Source: Candidimonas humi (GTDB lineage Bacteria > Pseudomonadota > Gammaproteobacteria > Burkholderiales > Burkholderiaceae_B). From it: a stretch of 64,000 nucleotides of DNA. Below are positions 32,311 through 42,514 of this stretch, piece after piece. The stretch spans positions 23,335 through 87,334 of the forward strand of contig NZ_JAHTBN010000012.1 of assembly GCF_019166065.1 (NCBI RefSeq), read 5' to 3'. The stretch's first letter is position 1, and the number at the start of each line of letters is the position of its first letter. The notes under the pieces were generated by a model. It saw only the letters and a program-made list of their open reading frames with translations, did no database searches and was not told the origin of the DNA. Made by a program: the position numbers and the translations under genes.

Positions 32311-35043
32311 TCAGTGCGCCTGTTCCCAGTTGGGGCCCACGCCGACCTCGGCAACCAGGGGCACGGCCAGGGTCGCCACGTTGCACATCAGCCCCGGCAG
32401 ATTGCGCACCAGCAGTTCGACCTCGTCGGCCGGCGCATCGAACACCAGTTCATCATGCACCTGCATGACCATGAGCGTGCGCAAGTGTTCGGCGTCCAGC
32501 CAGTCCTGCACGGCCGACATCGCCATCTTGATCAGATCGGCCGCGGTGCCCTGCATGGGCGCGTTGATCGCCGCGCGCTGCGCCGCCGCGACGCGCGGGC
32601 CGCCGGCGCCGCGCAGTTCCGGAAACCAGAGGCGCCGGCCGAATACCGTCTCGACGTAGCCTTGTTCCTTGGCCCTGACGCGGATATCGGCCATGTACGA
32701 AGCGACCCCCGGATAACGCGCGAAATACCGGTCTATGTAGGACTTGGCGGCATCGCGCGTGATGCCCAGGGCCGAGGCCAGGCCGAATTCGCCCATGCCG
32801 TAGATCAGGCCGAAGTTGATGGCCTTGGCCGCGCGCCGCTGTTCCGCGGTGACCTCGGCCAGGGGCGTGCCGAACACTTCGGAAGCCGTGGCGCGATGGA
32901 TGTCCTCGCCCTGGGCGAAGGCGCGCTGCAGGTTGGCGTCGCCCGAGACATGCGCCATGACCCGCAGTTCGATCTGCGAATAGTCGGCCGAGACGATCTG
33001 GCCGTCGGTGGCGATGAAGGCCGTGCGCACGCGCCGCCCTTCGGGCGTGCGCACCGGGATGTTCTGCAGATTGGGATCCGAGGAAGCCAGGCGCCCGGTG
33101 ATCACCGCCGCCTGGGCATAGCGCGTATGCACGCGCCCCGTGGCCGGATTGATCATCTTGGGCAGTTTGTCGGTATAAGTGGATTTCAGCTTCGCCAGCC
33201 CGCGGTATTCCAGCAGCACTTGCGGCAAGGGGTAGTCCTGGGCCAGCCGGGTGAGCACGTCTTCGTCGGTCGAGGGCGCGCCGCCGGCAGTCTTGCGCAC
33301 CACCGGCAGCTTCATGTTCTGGAACAGGATCTCGCCCAGTTGCTTGGGCGAATTGAGGTTGAACGGCTGCTGCGCCAGTTCGTAGGCCTTTTGCTCGAGC
33401 TGCAGCAACTGGCGCCCGATCTCGTGGCTTTGCATGGCCAGCGCATGCGCGTCGATGCGCACCCCATTGCGTTCTATGGTGGTGAGCACCGCGGAAGTGC
33501 GGATTTCGAGGTGGTAAATGGCCTCCAGGCCCGGCTCGGCCGCCAGCTTGGGGCGCAGGACCTTGTGCAGTTGCAGGGTGAAATCGGCGTCTTCGCTGGC
33601 GTAATAGCCGGCCTTGTCGATCTCGACTTCGTCGAAGCCGATCTGCTTGGCGCCCTTGCCGCACAGCTCTTCGTAGGTGATGCCGGTGCGGCCCAGCCAG
33701 CGTTCGGCCAGTTCCTGCAAATTGACGCGGCGATGCGATTCCAGCACGTAGGCCTGCAACATCGTATCTTCGTCTATACCTGCCAGCCGCACCCCTTCGT
33801 TCAGGAAGACGTGCGCGTCGTACTTGGCGTTGTGCAGCAGCTTGGAGGCCGCGGCATTTTCCAGCCAGGGGCGCAGGCGTTCCAGGACCTGGCCGATGGG
33901 CAGTTGATCCGGCTGTCCGGCGCCGCGGTGAGTCAGCGGAATATAGCAGGCACGGCCCGGTTCGACCGATAGCGAAATGCCCACCAGACGCGCCTGCATC
34001 GGGTCCAGGGAAGTGGTTTCGGTGTCCAGCGCCACCAGGGGCGCGGCCTCGATGCGGCGTAGCCATTCGTCGAACATCGACCAATCCAGCACCGTGTCGT
34101 AGTGCACCGCGCCGGGGCTGCCCGCGGGAGTGGCCGCGTCGGCCGGCACGGCGATGCGCGCGTCCTGCGCCGGGATGCGGCCCGGGTCGCCGGTCAATTC
34201 ACGCAGCCAGGTGCGAAAGCCATAGCGATCGTACAGGTCGACCAGCGCCTCGCGATCGGCGGCGCGCGGCGCCAGTTCGGACAAATCGTGCGACACGCCC
34301 GGCACCTCGCAGTCCAGCTTGAGCTCGAGCAGGGTCCGCGTCATGTCGAAGTTGGGGATGGCGGCGCGCAGATTCTCGCCCGCCACGCCCTTGACGGCCT
34401 GCGCGTTGGTGACCAGGTTTTCCACCGACCCGTATTCGGCCAGCCACTTGGCCGCCGTCTTGGGACCGACCTTGGCCACCCCCGGAACGTTATCGATGCT
34501 GTCGCCGATGAGCATGAGATAATCGACGATCTGCGCCGGCGTCACGCCGAATTTCTTTATCACGCCGGCCACGTCCTGGCGTTCGCCGCTCATGGTATTG
34601 ACCAGCTCGATATGGTCGTCGACGAGCTGCGCCAGGTCTTTGTCGCCGGTGGACACCACCGTGTACACGTCGGCGCGCTTGGCCCACTGCGCCAGGGTGC
34701 CTATGATGTCGTCGGCTTCGACCCCCGGCACCGCCAGCACCGGCCAGCCCAGGGCCGCCACAGCCTCGTGGATGGGCGCGATCTGCGCCGCCAGGTCGAC
34801 GGGCATGGACGGGCGCTGCGCTTTGTACTCGGGGTAGATCTCGTTGCGGAAAGTGTTGCCTTTTGCATCAAAAACGCAGGCCGCATAATCCGCCTTGTAA
34901 TCCTGCGACAGTCTTCGTAACATGGCTATGACGCCATACAGCGCACCGGTCGGCTCGCCTTTTGCATTGCGCAGATCGGGCATCGCGTGAAAAGCGCGAT
35001 ACAGGTAGCTGGAACCATCGACAAGCAACAAGGTTTTTTTCAT
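32311..35043 (-). CDS. polA: DNA polymerase I
   Basis: A 910-residue protein with all three PolA domains. The 5' nuclease domain opens MKKTLLLVDGSSYLYRAFHA with GVEADDIIGTLA. The 3'-5' exonuclease domain retains the DxE of VALDTETTSLDP, so proofreading is probably active. The polymerase domain has motif A (DYSQIELRVMAH), motif B (RRAAKAINFGLIYGMGEFGL) and motif C (VHDELVF). It fills gaps and removes RNA primers. ATG 35043 is chosen on homology; its start codon overlaps the divergent one at 35042 in a shared CATG. Confidence 0.97.
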   Translation of the reverse strand: MKKTLLLVDGSSYLYRAFHAMPDLRNAKGEPTGALYGVIAMLRRLSQDYKADYAACVFDAKGNTFRNEIYPEYKAQRPSMPVDLAAQIAPIHEAVAALGWPVLAVPGVEADDIIGTLAQWAKRADVYTVVSTGDKDLAQLVDDHIELVNTMSGERQDVAGVIKKFGVTPAQIVDYLMLIGDSIDNVPGVAKVGPKTAAKWLAEYGSVENLVTNAQAVKGVAGENLRAAIPNFDMTRTLLELKLDCEVPGVSHDLSELAPRAADREALVDLYDRYGFRTWLRELTGDPGRIPAQDARIAVPADAATPAGSPGAVHYDTVLDWSMFDEWLRRIEAAPLVALDTETTSLDPMQARLVGISLSVEPGRACYIPLTHRGAGQPDQLPIGQVLERLRPWLENAAASKLLHNAKYDAHVFLNEGVRLAGIDEDTMLQAYVLESHRRVNLQELAERWLGRTGITYEELCGKGAKQIGFDEVEIDKAGYYASEDADFTLQLHKVLRPKLAAEPGLEAIYHLEIRTSAVLTTIERNGVRIDAHALAMQSHEIGRQLLQLEQKAYELAQQPFNLNSPKQLGEILFQNMKLPVVRKTAGGAPSTDEDVLTRLAQDYPLPQVLLEYRGLAKLKSTYTDKLPKMINPATGRVHTRYAQAAVITGRLASSDPNLQNIPVRTPEGRRVRTAFIATDGQIVSADYSQIELRVMAHVSGDANLQRAFAQGEDIHRATASEVFGTPLAEVTAEQRRAAKAINFGLIYGMGEFGLASALGITRDAAKSYIDRYFARYPGVASYMADIRVRAKEQGYVETVFGRRLWFPELRGAGGPRVAAAQRAAINAPMQGTAADLIKMAMSAVQDWLDAEHLRTLMVMQVHDELVFDAPADEVELLVRNLPGLMCNVATLAVPLVAEVGVGPNWEQAH

Positions 35044-35722
35044 GACAATAAATAAAACGGTCCGTACACCCGTGGATCGGCAGATTCCCCGAATTATGTC
35101 AGAGATGCAGGCTGCTGCCGACCGCCTGCACGACGTGGGCTGGGGCATAAGCATTTTCGGCAGCGCCCGCCTGCGTTCCGACTCGCCCTACTACGCCATG
35201 GCCCAGCAGGTCGGCGAACGCCTGGCCAAGGCGGGCCTGACGGTCATCGCCGGCGGCGGCCCCGGCATCATGGAGGCCGCCAACAAGGGCGCCTACGAAG
35301 CGGGCGGCACCAGCATAGGCCTGAACATCACGCTGCCGCACGAAACGGTGCACAACCCCTACCAGACCCATAGTCTGCACTTCGATTATTTCACCTCGCG
35401 CAAAGCCACTTTCTTCATGCACAGCGCCGCCTACATCGCGCTGCCCGGCGGCTTCGGCACGCTGGACGAGATCTTCGAAGTGCTGACCCTGGTGCAAACG
35501 GGCAAGGTGCCGCCGGCGCCCATCATCCTGATAGGCTCGGCCTACTGGAACGGGCTGATGGAATGGATCCGCGCGCAACTGCTGAGCCTGCACCTGATCG
35601 GCCCGCACGACATAGAGCTGCTCACCGTCACCGACGATATCGACGCCGCGGTCAGCCTGGTGCAGACCTTCTGCTCCGACTACGCAGACAAGCTCGACTG
35701 CGCCCCGGCGCTGCCGGAATAG
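35042..35722 (+). CDS. LOG-family protein (TIGR00730, cytokinin phosphoribohydrolase-like)
   Basis: A 226-residue protein with the LOG signatures GGGPGIMEAANKGA and PGGFGTLDEIFE, and SIFGSARLRSD at the start of the Rossmann-like fold. Members hydrolyse nucleoside 5'-monophosphates at the N-glycosidic bond. The first ATG (35042) overlaps the start codon of polA on the other strand, which would leave no room for separate promoters. Starts at ATG 35096 or 35105, nearer the conserved fold, are possible. No good ribosome site is visible at any of them. Confidence 0.88.
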   Translation: MTINKTVRTPVDRQIPRIMSEMQAAADRLHDVGWGISIFGSARLRSDSPYYAMAQQVGERLAKAGLTVIAGGGPGIMEAANKGAYEAGGTSIGLNITLPHETVHNPYQTHSLHFDYFTSRKATFFMHSAAYIALPGGFGTLDEIFEVLTLVQTGKVPPAPIILIGSAYWNGLMEWIRAQLLSLHLIGPHDIELLTVTDDIDAAVSLVQTFCSDYADKLDCAPALPE

Positions 35723-35864
35723 CGCCGCGCCCGCCTGCCGCCTTGCCTGCCCCGCCTCGCGGGGCGCCGGGCTTGCCGCGGCCCCACAGACGGCGACGGC
35801 TTGCGGCCGGGCATACAATGGCCCGGAAGACCTTTTTTCCCCAACCTTATCCGCGCTTCGAACC

Positions 35865-37355
35865 ATGACTACCCCCACGCTACCGATACAACTGAAAGAT
35901 CCCTCTCTGTTTCGCACGCTTTCCTATATCGACGGGCAATGGGTTGCCGCGGCCGACGGCTCCGCCTTCCCGGTCGACAACCCCGCCAACGGCGCCATCA
36001 TCGCGCAGGTCGCGAACCTGGGCGCGGCCGAGGCCGAACAAGCCATACAGGCCGCCAACAAGGCCTATAAAGGCTGGCGCGCCCGCACCGGCAAGGACCG
36101 CGCCGCCCTGCTGCGCCGCTGGTTCGACCTGATCCTCGCAAACGCCGACGACCTGGCGCGGCTGATGACCCTGGAACAAGGCAAGCCCCTGGCCGAATCC
36201 CGCGGCGAAGTGGTCTACGGCGCCTCGTTCGTGGAATGGTTCGCCGAACAGGCCAAGCGCGTCAGCGGCGACATCCTGAACTCGCCCAGCGCCGCCAATC
36301 GCATGCTGGTGATGCGCGAGCCCATAGGCGTGTGCGGCGCCATCACGCCCTGGAACTTCCCCAATGCCATGATCACCCGCAAGGTGGCCCCGGCCCTGGC
36401 CGCCGGCTGCACCGTGGTGCTCAAGCCCGCCGAACAAACCCCTCTGTCGGCGCTGGCGCTGGCCGAGCTGGCCGAACGCGCCGGCATTCCCGCCGGGGTG
36501 CTGAACATCGTCACCGCCGACAGCGAACGCTCCATCGCTATCGGCAAGGCGCTGTGCGCCAGCCCCGTGGTCAAGAAAATGACCTTCACCGGCTCCACTC
36601 CCGTGGGGCGCATACTCATGCAGCAAAGCGCGCCCACGGTCAAGAAGATGTCGCTGGAGCTCGGCGGCCTGGCGCCGTTCATCGTGTTCGACGACGCCGA
36701 CCTGGATGCCGCGGTCGACGGCGCGGTGGCCTCCAAGTATCGCAACGCCGGGCAGACCTGCGTGTGCACCAACCGCTTCTATGTGCACGAGGCGGTATAC
36801 GACGAATTCGTGCGCAAGCTGGCCGCCAAGGTCGGCGGCAGCCTGAAGGTCGGCGACGGCTTTGCCGAGGGCGTCACCCAGGGCCCGCTGATCGACGACG
36901 CGGCCGTCGCCAAGGTGCGCGAGCACATCAAGGACGCCGTGGAGAAAGGCGCCAATGTGGTCGCCGGCGGCAAGCCCCATGCATTGGGCGGCCGCTATTT
37001 CGAGCCCACCATCCTGTCCGACGTGCGCGAAGACATGCTGTGCATGCGCGAGGAAACCTTCGGCCCGGTCGCGCCGGTGGTCAAGTTCACCGACGAAGCC
37101 CATGTCATCGAACTGGCCAACGACACCGAATACGGCCTGGCCTCGTACTTCTACAGCCGCGACATCGGCCGCATCTTCCGCATCGCCGAGGCGCTGGAAT
37201 ACGGCATGGTGGGTGTCAATACCGGGTTGATCTCCAACGAAGTGGCGCCCTTCGGCGGCGTCAAGCAGTCGGGGCTCGGGCGCGAGGGCTCGGTCTACGG
37301 CATGGACGACTTCATGGAAATGAAGTACGTCTGCCTGGGCGGCATACAGGGCTGA
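35865..37355 (+). CDS. gabD: NAD(P)-dependent succinate-semialdehyde dehydrogenase
   Basis: A 496-residue ALDH closest in pattern to GabD: TPWNFPNAMITRKVAPALAA, Glu265 in LELGGLAPFIVFDDAD, and the catalytic Cys299 with the adjacent Cys301 (GQTCVCTNRF), a GabD hallmark. It oxidises succinate semialdehyde to succinate. No gabT is adjacent; it lies just upstream of the taurine transporter genes, and could serve GABA or related amino-acid breakdown or an aldehyde of the taurine route. A stem-loop follows the stop. Confidence 0.88.
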   Translation: MTTPTLPIQLKDPSLFRTLSYIDGQWVAAADGSAFPVDNPANGAIIAQVANLGAAEAEQAIQAANKAYKGWRARTGKDRAALLRRWFDLILANADDLARLMTLEQGKPLAESRGEVVYGASFVEWFAEQAKRVSGDILNSPSAANRMLVMREPIGVCGAITPWNFPNAMITRKVAPALAAGCTVVLKPAEQTPLSALALAELAERAGIPAGVLNIVTADSERSIAIGKALCASPVVKKMTFTGSTPVGRILMQQSAPTVKKMSLELGGLAPFIVFDDADLDAAVDGAVASKYRNAGQTCVCTNRFYVHEAVYDEFVRKLAAKVGGSLKVGDGFAEGVTQGPLIDDAAVAKVREHIKDAVEKGANVVAGGKPHALGGRYFEPTILSDVREDMLCMREETFGPVAPVVKFTDEAHVIELANDTEYGLASYFYSRDIGRIFRIAEALEYGMVGVNTGLISNEVAPFGGVKQSGLGREGSVYGMDDFMEMKYVCLGGIQG

Positions 37356-37360
37356 TCACG

Positions 37361-37398
37361 GCTAGCCCCGGGCCGGCATGCCGCGCCCCGGGGCTAGC
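37361..37398. repeat. Large stem-loop after gabD
   Basis: GCTAGCCCCGG (37361-37371) and CCGGGGCTAGC (37388-37398) are perfect 11-bp arms starting 5 bp after the gabD stop. There is no T-run, so it may protect or end the transcript by a factor-dependent route. Confidence 0.6.
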
Positions 37399-37630
37399 GC
37401 CCGCCCCAGGCGCAAGGGCCTCGGCCGCAGATGCTCCTGCGGCTTGCTGCCCGCCCCTGCCCCTCCTTATTTCTCTGCGCACTCCCGGCCTCATTTTCCT
37501 GGCCCGCCCCATTCGGGGTTTTCCCCCACCGCTCTGGCCCGCACGCTGCGCCATCCCTATGGCCGTGCCCCTGGTTCATACCCCCATAACAAGCCGCGCC
37601 CGAGCCGTTTTGCTGCAATGCAAAAACCAT

Positions 37631-37692
37631 CTGGCCCAACTGGCTCTATCTAATAAAATCAACTGGACCTAGTCTCTTCCCCGGACTATAGG
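37631..37692 (+). promoter_or_regulatory. tauA promoter with TauR-box-like direct repeats
   Basis: CTGGCTCTAT (37640-37649) and CTGGACCTAG (37663-37672) are direct repeats 23 bp apart; CTGGCCCAAC at 37631 is a weaker relative. They resemble the CTGGACYTAA repeats that I recall for TauR of Rhodobacter capsulatus. The second repeat falls where a -35 box would be relative to a possible -10 TATAGG at 37687-37692, which suits activation by a MocR protein. The rest of the 417-bp gap 37356-37772 holds no gene. Confidence 0.5.
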
Positions 37693-37772
37693 CACTATTT
37701 ACTCACGCAGCGATACCAATAGCCAATAGGCAGCGCTCGCAGAAGCGCCTACCAACCGGATGGAGACTCAGC

Positions 37773-38807
37773 ATGGAAATTTCATTTCGACGTGCCCGCA
37801 AACTGGCCCTGCTCGGGCTGGTATCCGGGGTCATGGGCTGGTCGGCGGCGGCACAAGCCGAGACCACGGTAGTGGTCGGATACCAGCAAATCGTCGGGCC
37901 CTACGTCAGCGCCATTGCCGACGGCAGTTTCGACAAGGCCGCCAAAGAGGCAGGCTACAAGATCGACTGGCGCCAGTTCAGTTCCGCCGGCGACATATCC
38001 AGCGCGCTGGCCTCGGGCTCCGTGCCGGTCGGCGTGCTGGGGTCCACCGGCATCACCGCGGCCACGACCCGCGGCGTCAATATCGAATTGTTCTGGATCC
38101 TGGACAACATCGGCCGCTCCGAAGCCCTGGTGGCCCGCAACGGCTCGGGCATTACCAAGCCGCAAGACCTGGTCGGCAAGAAAGTTGCGGTGCCCTTCGT
38201 GTCCACTTCGCACTTCCACCTGCTGGTCGGCCTGACCAAGCTCTGGAAGATCGACCCGCGCAAGGTCAATATCCTGAACATGCAGCCGCCGCAAATCGTC
38301 GCGGCCTGGCAGCGCGGCGACATCGATGCGGCCTATGTGTGGCCGCCAGCGCTGACCGAAATCGAGAAAACCGGCAAGGTCATCACCGATTCGGCCCGCA
38401 TCGGCGCACAAAGCGTGCCGACCTTCGACGGCCTGGTGGCCGACAAGGACTGGGCGGCGAAGAACCCCAAGTTCATGGCTGCCTTCACCAAGGTGCTGGC
38501 CCAGGCTTATAGCGACTACAACGCCAAGAGCTCCAAGCTGACCGCCGATTCGCCCGATATCAAGGGCATCAGCAAGATGATAGGCGGCAAGCCCGACGAC
38601 ATCCTGTCGGCGCTCAAGCTGCTGATCTTCCCGGACGCGAAAGAGCAGGCTTCTCAGACCTGGCTGGGCGGCGGCAAGCAAGCCGGAGCAGTACGCGCCT
38701 TCACCGCCAGCGCGCAGTTCCTGAAGGACCAGCGCCAGATCGACCACGTGCTGCCCGACTACGCCCCTTACGTGACCGACCAGTACGCCAAGGCCGCGGG
38801 CAAATAG
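37773..38807 (+). CDS. tauA: Taurine ABC transporter, periplasmic binding protein
   Basis: A 344-residue protein with signal peptide ending AAAQAE (about residue 29). The mature domain has [58 protein letters not shown] and the later [10 protein letters not shown], all typical of TauA. It binds taurine (or related sulfonates) in the periplasm and hands it to TauBC. GGAG precedes the ATG. It heads tauABC. Confidence 0.92.
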   Translation: MEISFRRARKLALLGLVSGVMGWSAAAQAETTVVVGYQQIVGPYVSAIADGSFDKAAKEAGYKIDWRQFSSAGDISSALASGSVPVGVLGSTGITAATTRGVNIELFWILDNIGRSEALVARNGSGITKPQDLVGKKVAVPFVSTSHFHLLVGLTKLWKIDPRKVNILNMQPPQIVAAWQRGDIDAAYVWPPALTEIEKTGKVITDSARIGAQSVPTFDGLVADKDWAAKNPKFMAAFTKVLAQAYSDYNAKSSKLTADSPDIKGISKMIGGKPDDILSALKLLIFPDAKEQASQTWLGGGKQAGAVRAFTASAQFLKDQRQIDHVLPDYAPYVTDQYAKAAGK

Positions 38808-38872
38808 CCGCGACACCAGCCGCGCGGCCGGCGCAGCGCCGGCCGCCCTGCGCCCACATCGAGGAGCACGCA

Positions 38873-39697
38873 ATGACCAAACCCATGGAAACCCTGTACG
38901 CCCGCAATGTCAGCGTCACCTACCCGGCCCTGCAGCACGGCGGCTCGGTGGTGGCGCTCAAGGACGTGAATCTGCAGATAAATTCGGGGGATTTCGTGGT
39001 GGCCCTGGGCGCCTCGGGCTGCGGCAAGACGACCCTGCTGAACCTGCTGGCCGGATTTCTCTCGCCCACACAGGGCGAGCTGATGCTGGGCGACCAGCCC
39101 ATCGTCGGTCCGGGTTCGGACCGCGGCGTGGTGTTCCAGAAACACGCCCTGCTGCCCTGGCTCAATGTGCTGGAGAACACCGAATTCGGGCTGAAGCTGC
39201 AAGGCGTGGGCAAGGCCGAACGGCGCAATATTGCCTCGCGCAACCTGGAGTTGGTGGGCCTGAAGGACTTCCACCGCCACATGATCTACCAATTGTCGGG
39301 CGGCATGCAGCAGCGGGTGGGCATTGCCCGGGCGCTGACCTGCAACCCCGCCATGTTGCTCATGGACGAGCCCATGGCGGCGCTGGATGCGCTCACGCGC
39401 GAAACCATCCAGGAAATGCTGCTCGACGTCTGGCGCCATACCCACAAGATGTTCTTTTTCATCACCCACAGCGTGGAAGAAGCCCTGTTCCTGGGCTCAC
39501 GGCTGATCGTTATGTCGCCGCGCCCGGGGCGCATCACGCACACCTACGAACTGGACTTCAATCAACGTTTCCTGGAGACCCGCGATGCCCGCGCCATCAA
39601 ATCCAGCAAAGATTTCATCGCCATGCGCGAAACCGTCCTGGGCATTATTTACGGCGACGAACGCGCAGCGGAAGCCGCGGAGCCAGCCCATGCCTAA
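38873..39697 (+). CDS. tauB: Taurine ABC transporter, ATP-binding protein
   Basis: A 274-residue ABC ATPase with Walker [11 protein letters not shown]-loop [11 protein letters not shown], signature [15 protein letters not shown], Walker [14 protein letters not shown] and the H-loop [10 protein letters not shown]. It powers taurine import with TauAC. GAGGAGCACGCA precedes the ATG. Its stop overlaps the start of tauC by 8 bp, so the two are translationally coupled. Confidence 0.93.
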   Translation: MTKPMETLYARNVSVTYPALQHGGSVVALKDVNLQINSGDFVVALGASGCGKTTLLNLLAGFLSPTQGELMLGDQPIVGPGSDRGVVFQKHALLPWLNVLENTEFGLKLQGVGKAERRNIASRNLELVGLKDFHRHMIYQLSGGMQQRVGIARALTCNPAMLLMDEPMAALDALTRETIQEMLLDVWRHTHKMFFFITHSVEEALFLGSRLIVMSPRPGRITHTYELDFNQRFLETRDARAIKSSKDFIAMRETVLGIIYGDERAAEAAEPAHA

Positions 39698-40520
39698 GTC
39701 GCGATTGTTCCTGGGCAAGCCCGCCACCCCGGGCAAGGTCTACGGCGCCCCGGGGGCCGGCCGCAGCGGTTTCATCAGCTTCATGACGGCCGTGGCGCTG
39801 ATCGCCCTGTGGTTCGTGGTCACCCGCATGGGCCTGATCAAGCCCATCTTCCTGCCCTCGCCGGTGGCGGTCTACGACAAGTTCATCGAGGCCATGACCG
39901 AAGGCGTGGCCAATTCCACCCTGGCCCAGCACACCGGCGCGAGCCTGGCGCGGGTGATGGGGGCATTCTTCCTGGCCCTGGTGACGGCCGTGCCGATCGG
40001 CGTGCTGATGGGCGTGAACCGCATTGCGCGCGGGCTGTTCGACCCAATCATCGAGTTCTACCGGCCCCTGCCGCCCCTGGCCTACCTGCCCCTGGTCATC
40101 ATCTGGTTCGGCATCGGCGAATTCCCCAAGATCTTCCTGATCTATCTCGCCATTTTCGCCCCCATGGCGATCGCCGCCCGGGCCGGCGTCAAGTCGGTGT
40201 CCATAGAACAGATCCATGCCGCCTACGCCATGGGCGCGAGCAGCACGCAAATCATCTGGCACGTCATCCTGAAGGCGGCCATGCCCGAGATCTTCACCGG
40301 CATGCGCATCGGCATCGGCGTGGGCTGGACCACGCTGGTGGCCGCCGAAATGGTGGCAGCTTCTCGCGGCCTGGGCTTCATGGTGCTCAACGCCGCCCAG
40401 TACCTGGCCAGCGATACCGTCATCATGGGCATCATCGTGATCGGCTTCTTCGCCTTTGCGTTCGACCTGCTGGTGCGCTATCTCGAACGCCTGCTCATTC
40501 CCTGGAAAGGCAAGGTATGA
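39690..40520 (+). CDS. tauC: Taurine ABC transporter, permease
   Basis: A 276-residue membrane protein with about six helices and the cytoplasmic EAA loop [20 protein letters not shown]. It forms the transmembrane channel for taurine with TauB on the inner face. The ATG at 39690 lies within the end of tauB. Unlike the sulfur-starvation tauABCD operon, no tauD follows; instead a terminator and tauR come next, in keeping with dissimilation of taurine as carbon source. Confidence 0.92.
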   Translation: MPKSRLFLGKPATPGKVYGAPGAGRSGFISFMTAVALIALWFVVTRMGLIKPIFLPSPVAVYDKFIEAMTEGVANSTLAQHTGASLARVMGAFFLALVTAVPIGVLMGVNRIARGLFDPIIEFYRPLPPLAYLPLVIIWFGIGEFPKIFLIYLAIFAPMAIAARAGVKSVSIEQIHAAYAMGASSTQIIWHVILKAAMPEIFTGMRIGIGVGWTTLVAAEMVAASRGLGFMVLNAAQYLASDTVIMGIIVIGFFAFAFDLLVRYLERLLIPWKGKV

Positions 40521-40561
40521 AACCATGACGGGCGGCGCCCGCCATACTCGATCCATCCATT

Positions 40562-40587
40562 GCCCGGTCCTTCGACCGGGCTTTTTT
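40562..40587 (+). terminator. Intrinsic terminator after tauC
   Basis: GCCCGGTC-CTTC-GACCGGGC forms an 8-bp stem followed by six T, 42 bp after the tauC stop. It separates tauABC from tauR. Confidence 0.92.
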
Positions 40588-40705
40588 CACCGGGTTTTCT
40601 CGGGCCGGCGCCTTGGCGGACATCTGGTATCGTACGGAATCATGCCAAGCGGCCCGGGCCCGTCGAGCCGGCCGCCGGCGGCGACCCAGGAACCCAATCC
40701 CGGCC

Positions 40706-42235
40706 ATGCAGCCCAGCACCGCCCCTCACCTGCCCGTACTGTGGTCCTCGCTGTTCGAACGCGTCAGCGACCCCAACCTCAGCCTGCAGGGCCGTATCCG
40801 GCAGATGCTGGTGTCGGCGATTCTGTCCGGACACTTGCCGCCCGGCACGCCGGTGCCCTCGAGCCGGCTGTTGTCGGACAGGCTCGGCATCGCCCGCAAC
40901 ACCGTGGTGTTCGCCTACCAGCAACTGGTTTCCGAGGGCTATCTGGTGTCGCGCGAGCGCAGCGGCCATTTCGTGGCCGACGACGTGCTGGCCGGACGCC
41001 TCGCTCCCTCCGGCAAGGACGAACCGGGCGCAAGCCCCCCCGCCGGGCCGAAGCCCAAGGCAGACTGGCACCGGCGCATGAGCTTCCATCCGTCCACCCA
41101 GCGCAATATCGTCAAGCCCGCCGACTGGCAGACGCTGCCATTTCCTTTCGTCTATGCCCAGTTCGACGCTACGCAGTTCCCCACCGCCGAATGGCGCGAA
41201 TGCTGCACCAAGGCGCTGTCGGTGCTGGACATCCGCAGTTGGGCGCCCGACCTCATCATCCACGACGATCCGGCGCTGATCGAGGAAATCCGCACCCAAG
41301 TGCTGCCGCGCCGCGGCGTCTGGGCCGACAAAGAAGAAATCGTCATCACCGTGGGCGCCCAGCACGCGCTGTACCTGCTGGCCGACCTGCTGATCCAGAA
41401 GCACACCGTGGTGGGCATCGAAGACCCGGGCTACCCCGATGCCCGCAACACCTTCATCCACCGCACCGAGCGCCTGCTGCCGCTGGCCGTAGACGAACAA
41501 GGACTGCGGATCACGCCGCAGTTGCGCGACTGCGACTATATATTCGTGACGCCCAGCCACCAGTGTCCGACCACGGTGACGCTGCCTCTGGAGCGGCGCG
41601 AGGCGCTGCTGGACATCGCCGGCGAGGCCGACAGCGTCATCATCGAAGACGACTACGAAACCGAGAACCGCTACGACGACGAACCCACGCGGGCGCTCAA
41701 GAGCCTGGACAAGAACGGCAGGGTCATTTACGTGGGCAGCCTGTCCAAGAGCTTCGCGCCCGGCCTGCGCATAGGCTTCATCGTCGCGCCGGCCGAGCTG
41801 ACGCACGAGCTGCGGGCGCTGCGCCGCCTGATGCTGCGCCATCCTTCGGCATACATACAGCGCGCCTTCGCGCTGTTCATCTCGCTGGGCCATCACCACG
41901 CGCTGCTGCGCAGGCTGTCGCTGATCTATCGGGAACGCGCGCAGGTGCTGACGCAGGCGCTGGGCGAGTTCCTGCCCGAGCTGCACCATCTGCCCCTGAC
42001 CGGCGGTTCCTGGTGCTGGGTCGAATGCCCGCCGCAGGTCGATACCCAGAAGCTGGCCGATCACGCCCTGGCAGAGGGCGTGTTCATCGAGCCCGGACAT
42101 GTGTTCTTCCACAATGTCGCGCAGGTGCGCAACAACTATATGCGGCTGGGCTTCAGCGCGCTGGACAGCAGGCGTATTCCGCCCGGGGTCGAGCGCCTGG
42201 CGCAGGTTTATCGCGGGTTGTACGGGAAGGGTTGA
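40706..42235 (+). CDS. tauR: MocR-family (GntR-aminotransferase) regulator of taurine use
   Basis: A 509-residue fusion of a GntR winged helix (about residues 20-90, with SRLLSDRLGIARNTVVFAYQ) and a fold type I aminotransferase-like domain. The latter has the PLP-binding region EDDYETENRY and the Schiff-base Lys in YVGSLSKSFAPGLRIGF. MocR proteins sense an amine with PLP; TauR needs taurine. Position between tauABC and tauXY fits TauR. ATG 40706 has no strong ribosome site. Confidence 0.88.
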   Translation: MQPSTAPHLPVLWSSLFERVSDPNLSLQGRIRQMLVSAILSGHLPPGTPVPSSRLLSDRLGIARNTVVFAYQQLVSEGYLVSRERSGHFVADDVLAGRLAPSGKDEPGASPPAGPKPKADWHRRMSFHPSTQRNIVKPADWQTLPFPFVYAQFDATQFPTAEWRECCTKALSVLDIRSWAPDLIIHDDPALIEEIRTQVLPRRGVWADKEEIVITVGAQHALYLLADLLIQKHTVVGIEDPGYPDARNTFIHRTERLLPLAVDEQGLRITPQLRDCDYIFVTPSHQCPTTVTLPLERREALLDIAGEADSVIIEDDYETENRYDDEPTRALKSLDKNGRVIYVGSLSKSFAPGLRIGFIVAPAELTHELRALRRLMLRHPSAYIQRAFALFISLGHHHALLRRLSLIYRERAQVLTQALGEFLPELHHLPLTGGSWCWVECPPQVDTQKLADHALAEGVFIEPGHVFFHNVAQVRNNYMRLGFSALDSRRIPPGVERLAQVYRGLYGKG

Positions 42236-42514
42236 AGCTTCTTACGGATTTGTGGAATCGGGGGCCGCAATCTATATTGCGGAGGTCATTAATTCGGGAG
42301 GTCATGAGCTCTATCAATTTCTTAAGGCGCCGGGGCTGCCCTGCGGAGTTCCGATGCTCGGCAGACTCGCCTGCGCTTCGGACTCCTACGGGGTCCCCGG
42401 CTCGCAGCCAAGCATCCTGAGCGGTTTTCAAAACCATGCAAAGCCAGGAGCAAAGAACCAGGCACAAAGAACAAAGAACCCAATACAACAAAAGAACCGA
42501 ACATAAACGCCGGC
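42236..42514. repeat. Convergent gap with nested inverted repeats and A-rich repeats
   Basis: The gap between convergent tauR and tauY holds no gene. GATGCTCGGC (42353-42362) and GCCAAGCATC (42407-42416) pair at 9 of 10 positions and enclose a smaller hairpin, GGACTCC-TAC-GGGGTCC (42380-42396). Further on, CAAAGAAC recurs three times (42453-42479). GGAGGTCAT also occurs twice at 42281-42305. The origin is unclear; it could be a decayed repeat element or a structured 3' region. Confidence 0.6.
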
